A DNA stretch of 32,899 nucleotides from Rhodobiaceae bacterium. GTDB lineage: Bacteria > Pseudomonadota > Alphaproteobacteria > Rhizobiales > JANQQB01. The notes under the pieces are model-generated. The model was not told the DNA's origin. It saw only the letters and a program-made list of their open reading frames with translations, and did no database searches. Position numbers and translations under genes: made by a program. Below are positions 7,812 through 15,656 of this stretch, piece after piece. The stretch is from the NCBI GenBank assembly GCA_028285165.1, contig JANQQB010000276.1, positions 1 through 32,899 on the forward strand. The letters are read 5' to 3'. Positions within the stretch are counted from its first letter, which is position 1; each line of letters begins with the position of its first letter.

Positions 7812-8172
7812 AGACGACATCGAGATGGAAGACCATGTCGAGGATGCCGGCGGATTGGAACTGGCCGAACATGAACGGGCGGCCACGCCCGACGCGCCGG
7901 CCGACGAAGATGTGTCCCTTCAACAGACGGCGGCCGAACTGGAAGCCGTGTTCGATGTGCCGGTACGTGTGTCGGCCATTCTCGGGCGCGCCCGCATGCA
8001 GGTCTCCGACCTGTTGAAAATGAGCTCCGGCACGGTGGTCGAACTCGACCGGAAGGTCGGGGAAGCCATCGACATCTATGTCAACAACCGGCTCGTCGCG
8101 CGCGGCGAAGTCGTGCTGGTGGAAGAAAAACTCGGCGTGACCATGACGGAGATCATCAAGAATGACCGCTGA
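7804..8172 (+). CDS. fliN: Flagellar motor switch protein FliN
   Basis: FliN forms the lower C-ring with FliM and FliG and takes part in switching and export. The 122-residue protein has an acidic, probably flexible N-terminal extension (about 1-40) and a C-terminal SpoA/surface-presentation domain (about 46-118) with VFDVPVRVSAILGRARMQVSDLL and the SGTVVELDRKVGEAIDIYVN signature, then RLVARGEVVLVEEKLGVTMTEI. It overlaps fliH by 8 nt, a sign of coupled translation. Length is typical of FliN rather than the long FliM. Confidence 0.95.
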   Translation: MDEDDIEMEDHVEDAGGLELAEHERAATPDAPADEDVSLQQTAAELEAVFDVPVRVSAILGRARMQVSDLLKMSSGTVVELDRKVGEAIDIYVNNRLVARGEVVLVEEKLGVTMTEIIKNDR

Positions 8173-8215
8173 CCGCTCACGCACCGAAACCCCAATAAGA
8201 ACCGGAGACTGACCA

Positions 8216-9586
8216 ATGCGCCTCCTTATCGTGGGTGTCCTGGACGGACAATTGTCGACGGCGACCAAGATCGCCATGGACCGCGGGGCCTCCGTCACCC
8301 ATGCGGAGACGATCGACAACGCGCTGGCGTCGCTGCGCTCGGGGCGGGGCGCCGATCTTCTGATGGCCGATGTCGCCCTGGAAATCGGCGACCTCGTGAC
8401 CCGGCTCGGCGACGAACACATCCATGTGCCGATCGTCGCCTGCGGTACCAAGACCGATGCCGCCGCGGCGGTGCGGGCGATCCGCGCCGGGGCGAAGGAA
8501 TATGTGCCGCTGCCGCCGGATCCGGAAATCATCGGGGCCGTGCTTGCCGCCGTTGCCCAGGAAAGCCTCGACTTCATCGTGCGCGATGACGCGATGCGGT
8601 CGGTCGTGGAGCTTGCCGAGCAGGTGGCGCGGTCGGATGCCTCGATCCTGATCACCGGGGAATCCGGAACCGGCAAGGAAGTGCTGGCCAAACATGTGCA
8701 CAGCAAGTCGAACCGGGCAAAAAAGCCCTTCATCTCCGTCAATTGCGCGGCAATCCCGGAAAACCTCCTGGAATCGGAATTGTTCGGGCACGAAAAGGGC
8801 GCCTTTACCGGTGCGATCGCGCGGCGCATCGGCAAATTCGAAGAAGCGACCGGCGGCACGCTTCTGCTCGATGAGATCTCCGAGATAGATGTGCGCCTGC
8901 AGGCCAAGCTCTTGCGCGCCATCCAGGAACGCGTGATCGATCGGGTCGGCGGATCGAAGCCGGTGCCCGTCGACATCCGCATCATCGCCACCTCGAACCG
9001 CAACCTTGCCGATGCGGTCCGGGCCGGAACGTTTCGCGAGGATCTGCTTTATCGGCTGAACGTGGTCAACCTCAAGATCCCGGCGCTGCGCGATCGTCCG
9101 GCCGACATCCTGGCGCTCGCCCGGCATTTCGCCTTCCGGTATGCCGAAGCGAATGGCCTGGAGGCCAAGGACCTTACCGCCGATGCCGAAGCGCACCTGT
9201 CGTCGAGCCCCTGGCCCGGCAACGTGCGGGAGCTGGAAAACACCCTGCATCGCGCGGTGCTGCTCGCCACCGGACCGCAGATCGATATCGACGCGATCCG
9301 GACCCCGGACGGCGCGATGATCGGCATGGCCGCGTCCGGTCCGGAGGCCCGGGCGGCGATGACGGCCGAAACGGTCAGCCGGGCCTTTGTCGGGCGGACC
9401 GTGGCCGACGTGGAACGGGACCTGATCATGGACACGCTCGACCACTGCCTCGGCAACCGCACCCATGCCGCCCGGATCCTCGGCATTTCCATCCGCACGC
9501 TGCGCAACAAGCTGAACCAGTATTCCGATGACGGATTACCGATCCCCGGACCTGGCGAAGTTCGACCCGCGATGACGGCTGGCTGA
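8216..9586 (+). CDS. flbD: Sigma-54-dependent transcriptional activator FlbD
   Basis: FlbD is a bacterial enhancer-binding protein activating late flagellar promoters with sigma-54. The 456-residue protein has an N-terminal receiver-like domain (1-115), an AAA+ domain with Walker A GESGTGKE (148-155), the sigma-54-contacting GAFTGA loop (195-200) and LLLDEIS Walker B, and a C-terminal Fis-type HTH (ARILGISIRTLRNKLNQY). The receiver keeps an aspartate at 52 but lacks the acidic pair normally found near residues 8-10, as expected for FlbD, which in Caulobacter is controlled by FliX rather than ordinary phosphorylation. GGAG precedes the ATG; it lies 43 nt after fliN and closes the fliF operon. 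No fliX is seen in the window. Confidence 0.93.
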   Translation: MRLLIVGVLDGQLSTATKIAMDRGASVTHAETIDNALASLRSGRGADLLMADVALEIGDLVTRLGDEHIHVPIVACGTKTDAAAAVRAIRAGAKEYVPLPPDPEIIGAVLAAVAQESLDFIVRDDAMRSVVELAEQVARSDASILITGESGTGKEVLAKHVHSKSNRAKKPFISVNCAAIPENLLESELFGHEKGAFTGAIARRIGKFEEATGGTLLLDEISEIDVRLQAKLLRAIQERVIDRVGGSKPVPVDIRIIATSNRNLADAVRAGTFREDLLYRLNVVNLKIPALRDRPADILALARHFAFRYAEANGLEAKDLTADAEAHLSSSPWPGNVRELENTLHRAVLLATGPQIDIDAIRTPDGAMIGMAASGPEARAAMTAETVSRAFVGRTVADVERDLIMDTLDHCLGNRTHAARILGISIRTLRNKLNQYSDDGLPIPGPGEVRPAMTAG

Positions 9587-9611
9587 CGTCAAACCGCCCT
9601 AAGAGCCGAAG

Positions 9612-9640
9612 CCGACACAGGAAAACCCTTTCTGTGTCGG
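9612..9640. promoter_or_regulatory. Inverted repeat upstream of the TetR gene
   Basis: CCGACACAG and CTGTGTCGG are 9-bp perfect arms separated by 11 nt; the inner AAA/TTT could extend pairing. It ends 23 bp before the tetR ATG and begins 25 bp after flbD. It could be the TetR operator for autoregulation or an flbD terminator; the absence of a T-run and the dyad geometry favour an operator. Confidence 0.5.
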
Positions 9641-9663
9641 GACAAAGTGCCTACATTGCCGCC

Positions 9664-10260
9664 ATGAACACGCGCGGCAGACCCCTTTCGTTCGACAAGG
9701 CCATCGTCCTGAAAACGGCGATGGAGGTTTTCTGGCGCAAGGGATTCGTGGCGACCTCCATACAGGACCTGACCGATGCGACCGGGCTGTCGCGGGCGAG
9801 CCTCTACAACGCCTTCGGCGACAAGGAACAGCTTTTCCTCGCCGTCATCGATCATTATGCGGCGACCGAATCGATCAAGCTCCTCGATGTCCTGCAAAAC
9901 GAGGAAACGGACGGCGCCACGGCGATTCGGACCTATTTCGACCGGCTGGTGACGTTTTCCTGCGAGGAAGGCCGGCGGCTCGGATGTCTCCTGACCAACA
10001 CGGCAACCAGTTTCGACCAGACCTGCGGCGGACTGGAAGCGGTGCTCGACCGGATGTTCGGCCGGGTCGAGGGTGCCCTGGTGGAAACGCTCGCGCGCGG
10101 TCAGACCGACGGCAGCCTCTCGCGGGACCTCGACACGGAGAAGACCGCAAAATTCCTGATCGCCTTCGCCCAGGGTTTGCGCGTTCTGAGTCGTGGCGCC
10201 CTGCGTGACGAGGCCTTCCTGCGCGATGCCGTGGATGGGGCGCTGACGGTGCTCAAATAG
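9664..10260 (+). CDS. TetR/AcrR-family transcriptional regulator
   Basis: A one-component repressor of about 198 residues. The N-terminal HTH is classical: RGRPLSFDKAIVLKTAMEVFWRKGF, then SIQDLTDATGLSRASLYNAFGDKEQLF (about residues 4-55). The C-terminal ligand domain has the CLLTNTATSF and AKFLIAFAQGLRVLSRGA features common in AcrR-like proteins with small ligands. I start at ATG 9664 because the longer GTG start (9634) falls in the inverted repeat and adds residues outside the domain. Its ligand is unknown; no divergent target gene is adjacent, and the converging operon downstream has its own GntR regulator. Autoregulation is likely from the dyad upstream. Confidence 0.9.
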   Translation: MNTRGRPLSFDKAIVLKTAMEVFWRKGFVATSIQDLTDATGLSRASLYNAFGDKEQLFLAVIDHYAATESIKLLDVLQNEETDGATAIRTYFDRLVTFSCEEGRRLGCLLTNTATSFDQTCGGLEAVLDRMFGRVEGALVETLARGQTDGSLSRDLDTEKTAKFLIAFAQGLRVLSRGALRDEAFLRDAVDGALTVLK

Positions 10261-10261
10261 C

Positions 10262-10279
10262 CCGGCGGCGAACCGCCGG
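10262..10279. terminator. Hairpin between convergent tetR and FAH genes
   Basis: CCGGCGG-CGAA-CCGCCGG gives a 7-bp GC stem with a stable tetraloop in the 26-bp gap between converging genes. A U tract is lacking in both directions, so termination is plausible but unproven. Confidence 0.5.
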
Positions 10280-10286
10280 ATTGTGC

Positions 10287-10997
10287 TTAAACAACCTCGA
10301 CCCGAATTGTATCGATGCCGTCGACACCGCCGGTGATCACGTCGCCGCGGGATACCGGGCCGACGCCGGCCGGCGTGCCCGTCATGATCAGGTCGCCCGG
10401 TACCAAAGTGAAGAGCCCGGACAGGAAGGCAATCACTTCCTCGGTCTTCCAGATCAGTTGATTGAGGTCGCCGGACTGGCGGGTTTCGCCGTTGATTTCC
10501 AGATGAACCGTGCCTGCTTTCGGGTGTCCGATGGCAGCGCTGGTGTGGACCGGGGACATCGGCGCGGAATGGTCGAAGGATTTTCCAACCTCCCAGGGAC
10601 GCCCCGCCTTCTTGGCCTCGCCCTGAAGATCGCGGCGCGTCATGTCGAGGCCGACGGCATATCCGAAGACGTGATCGAGGGCGGATTCCAACGGAATGTC
10701 GGTGCCGCCCGTTCCGATCGCGACGACGTGTTCGATTTCATGGTGCACGTCGGTTGTCTTGTCGGGATAGGGGAACACGCCGCCCGGCTGGACGATGGTG
10801 TCGGCGGCCTTGATGAAAAAGAAGGGGGGTTCCTTGTCCGGATCATGTCCCATTTCGATGGCGTGGGCGGCGTAGTTGCGTCCGACGCAATAGATCCGGT
10901 TGACGGGGAAAAGCTGTCCCGTATCGGCGACCGGCAGGGAGACCTGGGCGGGCGGTGCGAAAGCGAACGTATCGCCGACGCTGGAAGGCACGTTCAT
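10287..10997 (-). CDS. Fumarylacetoacetate hydrolase family protein (fumarylpyruvate hydrolase-like)
   Basis: FAH-family enzymes cleave C-C bonds of 2,4-dioxo acids or decarboxylate/hydrolyse related acylpyruvates with a divalent metal. The 236-residue protein has NRIYCVGRNYAAHAIEMG, PPFFFIKAADTI, the metal-ligand stretch HHEIEHVVAIG with two glutamates, GYAVGLDMTRRDLQ with the third acidic ligand, and GDLIMTGTPAGVGP at the C-terminus. This short form resembles fumarylpyruvate/acylpyruvase hydrolases. The track ORF is over-extended; I start at ATG 10997 with GGAGAG upstream. It is the last gene of the seven-gene operon, 16 nt after the dehydrogenase. It differs clearly from the second FAH protein at 15657-16604. 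Exact substrate unknown. Confidence 0.9.
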   Translation of the reverse strand: MNVPSSVGDTFAFAPPAQVSLPVADTGQLFPVNRIYCVGRNYAAHAIEMGHDPDKEPPFFFIKAADTIVQPGGVFPYPDKTTDVHHEIEHVVAIGTGGTDIPLESALDHVFGYAVGLDMTRRDLQGEAKKAGRPWEVGKSFDHSAPMSPVHTSAAIGHPKAGTVHLEINGETRQSGDLNQLIWKTEEVIAFLSGLFTLVPGDLIMTGTPAGVGPVSRGDVITGGVDGIDTIRVEVV

Positions 10998-11013
10998 GAT
11001 TCTCTCCTCTTTG

Positions 11014-12072
11014 TCACGCGGCGAGAGCCGGGATGTCCAGTTCGGCTGCGATGTCGGCAAGAACCGACACAAGATTGGCATGCAAGGGGATGCCTCTATC
11101 CAGGCGTTGTTTACGCACCGCGTCGCGATTGCTGCCAGGAATGCGCACCGCATCGTGGCCGGGCAGCGGCGGCGAGGCGCACAGATCGGCGAATACCGCG
11201 TCGGCCGTCGCCTTGAACGCTGAAACATCCCCGAAGGCTTCGATCGACAGGGCCGCGACGAACTGGCCGGTATTCGTCGGGCTTGTCGTGTCCTTGGAGA
11301 ATTCCACGACGTCACGGCCGAACGCAGCGCCGTTCAAAGTGCCGGCAAGCAGGCCGAGCGCCATCGCCAGGCCGTATCCCTTGGCCCCGCCGATCGGCAG
11401 GAGAAAGCCTTCCTCCCGTCGTGCCGGGTCGGTGAGCGGCTTGCCGTCGAGGCCGACCATCCAGCCCTCGGGCATGGTTTCGCCGCGCTGGGCGAGCGTC
11501 TTGATGCGGCCTGCAGCCGCGACCGTCGTCGCCATATCGAGGACGAAGGGCGGTGCGGTTCCGGCCGGGACGGCAATCGCCATCGGATTGGTGCCGAGCA
11601 ACAGATCCGTGCCGCCAAAGGGCGGTACGTGGTTGGCGCTGCCGACCGCGCCATAAAGGCCGATCATGGTCCGCTCGGCAATGCGCGTCACATAAAGCGC
11701 GGCCGGTCCGGCATGGTTGCCGTTGCGCACACCGACCCAGCCGATGCCGTGGGCGCGCGCCTTTTCGATCGCAAGGTCTGTTGCGTGCAGCATGGCGAGA
11801 TGCCCGAGGCCGTTATCGCCGTCAACCAGCGCTGTCGCCCCGGCGTCGCGAATGGTCTTTATCGTCGGTTTCGGATTGGTGCCGCCGTCGCGCAAACGAT
11901 TGGCGTATTGGCGCAGGCGAAAGACGCCGTGTGTGTCCTGGCCATGCAGGTCCGCTTCCACCATCAGGCCCGCGACGATATCGGCGTCCGGCTTGGGGAC
12001 GCCGAGGGCGACAAAGGCGCGGGAGACAAAACCGCTCAGGTCGTCGGCCGGTACATGCGTGTCCTGCTGCAC
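11014..12072 (-). CDS. Ldh2-family malate/lactate/sulfolactate-type dehydrogenase
   Basis: A 352-residue NAD(P)-dependent 2-hydroxyacid (or imine) oxidoreductase of the Ldh2 superfamily, which includes malate, ureidoglycolate, (R)-sulfolactate and 2,3-diketogulonate enzymes and has no Rossmann fold. Family hallmarks are EADLHGQDTHGVFRL near residue 40, a VGVRNGNHAGPAALYV segment near 115, FGGTDLLLGTNPMAIAVP near 155, and PIGGAKGYGLAMALGLLAG near 225. Start is GTG at 12072 with GAGGGG 10 nt upstream. It lies 22 nt after the second permease, inside the operon, so it probably oxidises or reduces the imported 2-hydroxy acid or a breakdown product. Subfamily cannot be set by eye. Confidence 0.9.
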   Translation of the reverse strand: MQQDTHVPADDLSGFVSRAFVALGVPKPDADIVAGLMVEADLHGQDTHGVFRLRQYANRLRDGGTNPKPTIKTIRDAGATALVDGDNGLGHLAMLHATDLAIEKARAHGIGWVGVRNGNHAGPAALYVTRIAERTMIGLYGAVGSANHVPPFGGTDLLLGTNPMAIAVPAGTAPPFVLDMATTVAAAGRIKTLAQRGETMPEGWMVGLDGKPLTDPARREEGFLLPIGGAKGYGLAMALGLLAGTLNGAAFGRDVVEFSKDTTSPTNTGQFVAALSIEAFGDVSAFKATADAVFADLCASPPLPGHDAVRIPGSNRDAVRKQRLDRGIPLHANLVSVLADIAAELDIPALAA

Positions 12073-12094
12073 GGATATCGCCCCTCAGCCGCGT

Positions 12095-12850
12095 TCAGGT
12101 CCGGGTGCCGGCATAGTACTCGACCTTTTGTTCCAGCCAGCCGATGGCGGAGGAAAAGCCGAGCGCAAAGACGAACAGGATCAGGGTCAGGGCCCAGAAT
12201 TCCTCGAACTGGAAATTGTCCGAAAAGGTCCGGAACATGCGGCCGAAGGCAACGACCGACACCAGCAATTGGCCAATGACTATGCCTTTCACGGCGCGGA
12301 TCAGGCCGAGCCGGATGCCGGCCAGGATTTCCGGCAGGGCCGCCCAGAACAGGATCTTGATGAGCATCTGCCGCCGATTGGCGCCGAACGAGCGCCCCAT
12401 CTCGAAGAGCGACGGTGAGATATGCTTCACGCCGGCATAGGTGTCGAGCGCTATGATCCAGATGGAAAACAACACGACGATCACGATGATCGTGGTCTGC
12501 CCGAGCCCGAACAGGAGCATGATCACCGGCACGAGCGAGGAAAGCGGCGCACTGGCAAAAACGTTGACCCACATGCCGAGCACACTGTTGGCCATCGGGT
12601 ACATGCCCATCACGAAACCGATCATGATGCCGCCCGTAATGGCAATCACCATGCCGATGACGAAGGCCTGAATGGTTTCCCAGGCTGCGATCTGGAAGCC
12701 GGTGCGCTGGACCAGTTCGAACAATTCCATGACCACGGCGGAAAACGGCGGCAGGATGAAGGCGACCTCAAGGTGGCCGGCGACTTCCCACAGGCCGATC
12801 CAGATCAGGAGCGAATAGGCCGGGGGTATGCGGGTTCCAAAGAGGGTCAT
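12095..12850 (-). CDS. ABC transporter permease (nitrate/sulfonate/taurine type), second subunit
   Basis: An inner-membrane permease of 251 residues with about six hydrophobic segments and the cytoplasmic EAA loop (SFGANRRQMLIKILFWAALPEILAGIRLGL) that docks onto the ATPase. It belongs to the binding-protein-dependent family of SsuC/TauC. ATG at 12850 starts 3 nt after the ATPase stop; the dehydrogenase follows after 22 nt. It is not a copy of the permease at 13663-14484: sequences differ widely, so the transporter may be a heterodimer. Substrate unknown. Confidence 0.92.
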   Translation of the reverse strand: MTLFGTRIPPAYSLLIWIGLWEVAGHLEVAFILPPFSAVVMELFELVQRTGFQIAAWETIQAFVIGMVIAITGGIMIGFVMGMYPMANSVLGMWVNVFASAPLSSLVPVIMLLFGLGQTTIIVIVVLFSIWIIALDTYAGVKHISPSLFEMGRSFGANRRQMLIKILFWAALPEILAGIRLGLIRAVKGIVIGQLLVSVVAFGRMFRTFSDNFQFEEFWALTLILFVFALGFSSAIGWLEQKVEYYAGTRT

Positions 12851-12853
12851 GGT

Positions 12854-13666
12854 TCAATCCAGATATTTCCGGAGGTTTGTCCAGATTTCCTCGACCGTAT
12901 CGAGATAGGCTTTGTCGCGGCGAATCTCGTCCGGTGTGGCGGTGCGGCTGATTTCGGGGCGGATCTTGGAGTGGATGCGACCGGGGCGCGGCGACAGGAT
13001 GACGATCTGGTCGGAGACATAGACCGCCTCTTCGATCGAGTGGGTGACGAAGATGACGGTCTTTTTCTCCACCGACAGCAGGTAGAGCAGGTCTTCCTGG
13101 AACTTGCGGCGGGTCTGTTCGTCGACGGCGGAAAACGGCTCGTCCATCAACAGCACGTCGGCATTGACCGCGAGCGCCCGGGCGAGCCCCACACGCTGGC
13201 GCATGCCGCCGGACAATTCGTGCGGAAACTTGTTCTCGAACCCCGACAATCCAACTTCGGCGATGTAGTGGCGGGCCTTGTCCTCGCGTTCGGCTTTCGA
13301 CACGCCGGTCAGTTCCAGGCCGAAGGCGACATTGCGCACGACCGTGGCCCAGGGCAGAAGCGCGAAGTCCTGAAAGACGAAGGCGCGTTCCGGTCCGGGC
13401 CCGGTCACCGGCTTGCCCTTGACGAAAACTTCACCGGAGCTCGGTTCGAGAAGGCCCGCAATGATTTTCAAAAGCGTGGTCTTGCCACAGCCGGACGGTC
13501 CGAGCAGCGTCGTCATCTGGCCGACCGGAAAATCCAGGTTGATGGAATCGAGCGCGTGCACATCCTCGCCGTAGAACTTGGTGATGTTGCGCACCTCGAT
13601 GATCGGAGCCGGATCCGCTGCCGGGTCTCCCGGCACGGCCTTCAGGGCGGTTGCTTGCGCCATCAT
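12854..13666 (-). CDS. ABC transporter ATPase (SsuB/TauB type)
   Basis: A 270-residue cytoplasmic nucleotide-binding subunit. Walker A is GPSGCGKTT (about residue 56), the Q-loop follows in FVFQDFALLPW, the ABC signature is LSGGMRQRVGLARAL, Walker B is VLLMDEPFSAVD, and the switch histidine is in FVTHSIEEAV. The track extends the frame upstream; I choose the ATG at 13666, which overlaps the stop of the preceding permease as ATGA and has AAGAGGA just before it. Sequence and partners put it with nitrate/taurine/alkanesulfonate importers. One ATPase gene serves two permease genes. Confidence 0.95.
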   Translation of the reverse strand: MMAQATALKAVPGDPAADPAPIIEVRNITKFYGEDVHALDSINLDFPVGQMTTLLGPSGCGKTTLLKIIAGLLEPSSGEVFVKGKPVTGPGPERAFVFQDFALLPWATVVRNVAFGLELTGVSKAEREDKARHYIAEVGLSGFENKFPHELSGGMRQRVGLARALAVNADVLLMDEPFSAVDEQTRRKFQEDLLYLLSVEKKTVIFVTHSIEEAVYVSDQIVILSPRPGRIHSKIRPEISRTATPDEIRRDKAYLDTVEEIWTNLRKYLD

Positions 13667-14484
13667 TGGCTTTTCCTCTTTTCGGGCCGGAAGTAACGGG
13701 TCTCGGCCTGTTCCAGGGCGCCGACGACCAGGGCGGAAAACACGATGATCGTGAAGACAGCGGCGTACATGTGCGCGTATTCGGCGACGGATTGATGGTA
13801 GGAGATGATGTCGCCGATACCGGTCGGCGTGATCAGCAATTCGGCCAGGATGACGCCGATGAAACCGGCGGCGACGCCGAGCCGCAATCCGGCGAAGATC
13901 ACCGGCGCGGCGGCCGGGATGATGACCTTCCAGACTTCCTGCGCCCGCGTGCCCTGAAAGGAGCGGCACATCTGGACCAGGTTCGGACTGGCATTGCGCA
14001 CCGCCTTATAGGTGTTCAGCACGATGATCGGCGCGGCAAGTATGATGACCGCGACCGTCTTGGCCGTGATGCCGATGCCGTAGACATAGGTGATGAGCGG
14101 GATAAGGGCGGCGACCGGCGAGGCCTGGAGCACGACGAAGATCGGTTCGAACACCCATTGCGTGCGCGCGTTGAGCCCCATGCCGACGCCGATCCCGACG
14201 CCGAAGACCGCCGAGATCAGAACGCCGACGGCCAGCGGTTTCAGGGTCTCGCCATAGGCGGCGAACAACCGGCCGTCGAGGATCATTTCCCAAAGCGCGA
14301 TCATGGTTTCGCTGAACTTCGGAAAGGCGACGCTGATCGGCACCATGCCGGCGATCTCCCAGGCTGCGAAAAGCCCGATGACCGACAAAACGCGCAGGAT
14401 GAAGACCCGGGACAGTCCGGTCCGGCGTCGTTTCGGTTCGGGCAGGCCGGTGAGGCCCTCGGCGGGAGTTGTCGAGATCGACAT
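13663..14484 (-). CDS. ABC transporter permease (nitrate/sulfonate/taurine type), first subunit
   Basis: A 273-residue inner-membrane permease with a basic N-terminal tail (PEPKRRRTG), about six membrane segments and an EAA loop with FQGTRAQEVWKVIIPAAAPVIFAGLRLG. It precedes the ATPase with an ATGA overlap, so the two are translationally coupled. It is separated from the binding-protein gene by 112 bp with a hairpin. Same family as the second permease (12095-12850) but clearly divergent from it. Substrate unknown. Confidence 0.92.
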   Translation of the reverse strand: MSISTTPAEGLTGLPEPKRRRTGLSRVFILRVLSVIGLFAAWEIAGMVPISVAFPKFSETMIALWEMILDGRLFAAYGETLKPLAVGVLISAVFGVGIGVGMGLNARTQWVFEPIFVVLQASPVAALIPLITYVYGIGITAKTVAVIILAAPIIVLNTYKAVRNASPNLVQMCRSFQGTRAQEVWKVIIPAAAPVIFAGLRLGVAAGFIGVILAELLITPTGIGDIISYHQSVAEYAHMYAAVFTIIVFSALVVGALEQAETRYFRPEKRKSQ

Positions 14485-14549
14485 CAGGTGTTTCCAACCT
14501 CGGTCAGGCTACGGGATGGTTCGGGTCCGGCGACGCCGGTGCTCCGTTC

Positions 14550-14580
14550 GAAAACGGGCGGCGGGGCGCCGCGCGTTTTC
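14550..14580 (-). other. Intercistronic hairpin between binding-protein and permease genes
   Basis: GAAAACG pairs with CGTTTTC around an inner GCGGCG-GGG-CGCCGC stem, one G-G mismatch between them: 13 pairs in total. It sits just after the stop of the periplasmic-protein gene in the operon direction. Such hairpins are known to protect the upstream message and so raise binding-protein output over membrane subunits; here this is inferred from position. Confidence 0.55.
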
Positions 14581-14596
14581 CAGTTCTGGATTCCAG

Positions 14597-15598
14597 CTAC
14601 GAGGCACCGAGCTTGCGAACGGCTTCCTCGACCGGTGCGAGGTACCAGTAGTCCTCGATTTTCATCTCGTCCGGATTGCCTTCCAGCGAGCCGGAGGTGG
14701 TGAAGAATACGAAGTCTTCCTTGACCGAGTCCGCTGTGCCGCCATCGTTCGGGAACAGGTTGATCTCGACACCCTGGGTGAAGGCGGGCACGAGTTCGTC
14801 GACTTCGAGCTGTTCGATGTCCGGCAAGACGTTGTACTGCTCACGCAAGGTCGCGATCGATGCCGGGTCTTTGTTGATTTCACGCCAAGTCTTGACCAGT
14901 TCCTCGACCAGGATCGCCACCGCTTCCTTCTCTTCTTCCAACCAGGTGCGATTGGCGTAGAGCGCTTCGTCGGTTGCCTTCAAGTCGGGCATCGGCAGGA
15001 AGACGAACTTGCCGGGCGCTTCGCGCTCCAGGAGGCGCTTGCGTTCGTAATCGACGATCGAAACGTCGATCCGGCCTTGCAACAGGGCGCCGGCCCGCAC
15101 GCCGGAGCCCGGCACGAAGCTGACATTCTTGTAGGAAACGCCGTTTTTCTTGGCCATCCATTGCATGATCGCCTCGGTTCCCGATCCCCGGCCGTGTACG
15201 GCCACTGTCGCGCCGTCCAGGTCTGTCCAGGCCTGGTACTTCTCTCCGTTCACCACCGGATAGAAGCGCAGCATGGACAATTGATAGAACATGCGGATCG
15301 GGGCCTTGACCTTCTGGATCAGGGCATATGGCGTACCGACACCAATATCCGCCTGACCGCTGACCACGGCCTGCGCGGCCAAGTCTTCCGACTTCAGGAA
15401 GATCGTCTCGACATTGACACCGCGCTCCTTGGCCCGGGCGACGCCGATCATGAAGTTGGTCATCTCGCCACCCGGCACATCGCCGAAGGCGACGCGCAGC
15501 GAGCCCTTGTCGGCCTGGGCCGGCAGCGCCGAGAGACTTAAGACGGCTGCGGCCGCCAGCAGTTTTCCTGCCATCTTGAAGTGCGCAGTCCTGAGCAT
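14597..15598 (-). CDS. Periplasmic substrate-binding protein (NMT1/SsuA-like)
   Basis: A 333-residue solute-binding protein for the ABC importer. A signal peptide is clear: basic start, hydrophobic LLAAAAVLSLSAL, and a likely cleavage after PAQA (residue 29). The mature part starts GSLRVAFGDVPGGEMTNFMIG and contains AQAVVSGQADIGVGTPYALIQ and DLDGATVAVHGRGSGTEA, the layout of NMT1/TAXI-like binding proteins. GGAGGAA lies 5 nt before the ATG, the strongest ribosome site of the operon. It is the second gene, 58 nt after the FAH gene and followed by a hairpin. The ligand cannot be inferred from the residues seen; the neighbouring enzymes suggest a hydroxy- or oxo-acid. Confidence 0.88.
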   Translation of the reverse strand: MLRTAHFKMAGKLLAAAAVLSLSALPAQADKGSLRVAFGDVPGGEMTNFMIGVARAKERGVNVETIFLKSEDLAAQAVVSGQADIGVGTPYALIQKVKAPIRMFYQLSMLRFYPVVNGEKYQAWTDLDGATVAVHGRGSGTEAIMQWMAKKNGVSYKNVSFVPGSGVRAGALLQGRIDVSIVDYERKRLLEREAPGKFVFLPMPDLKATDEALYANRTWLEEEKEAVAILVEELVKTWREINKDPASIATLREQYNVLPDIEQLEVDELVPAFTQGVEINLFPNDGGTADSVKEDFVFFTTSGSLEGNPDEMKIEDYWYLAPVEEAVRKLGAS

Positions 15599-15656
15599 GG
15601 GTTCCTCCCTTTCACGTCCCGTTCTACGGGTTCAGGTTGTCTGCCGCGTCGTTCGG

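Noticed and set aside
5412-7886. 824-codon antisense ORF across fliF-fliG-fliH
   Set aside because: It mirrors confidently identified flagellar genes; its product has Arg/His/Gln-rich composition typical of a reverse-frame shadow in high-GC DNA and no family signature.
12422-15541. Long plus-strand ORFs (12422-13696, 13651-14703, 14303-15541) over the ABC operon
   Set aside because: They lie antisense to recognisable permease, ATPase and binding-protein genes, and the translations are Asp/Arg/His-rich without motifs.
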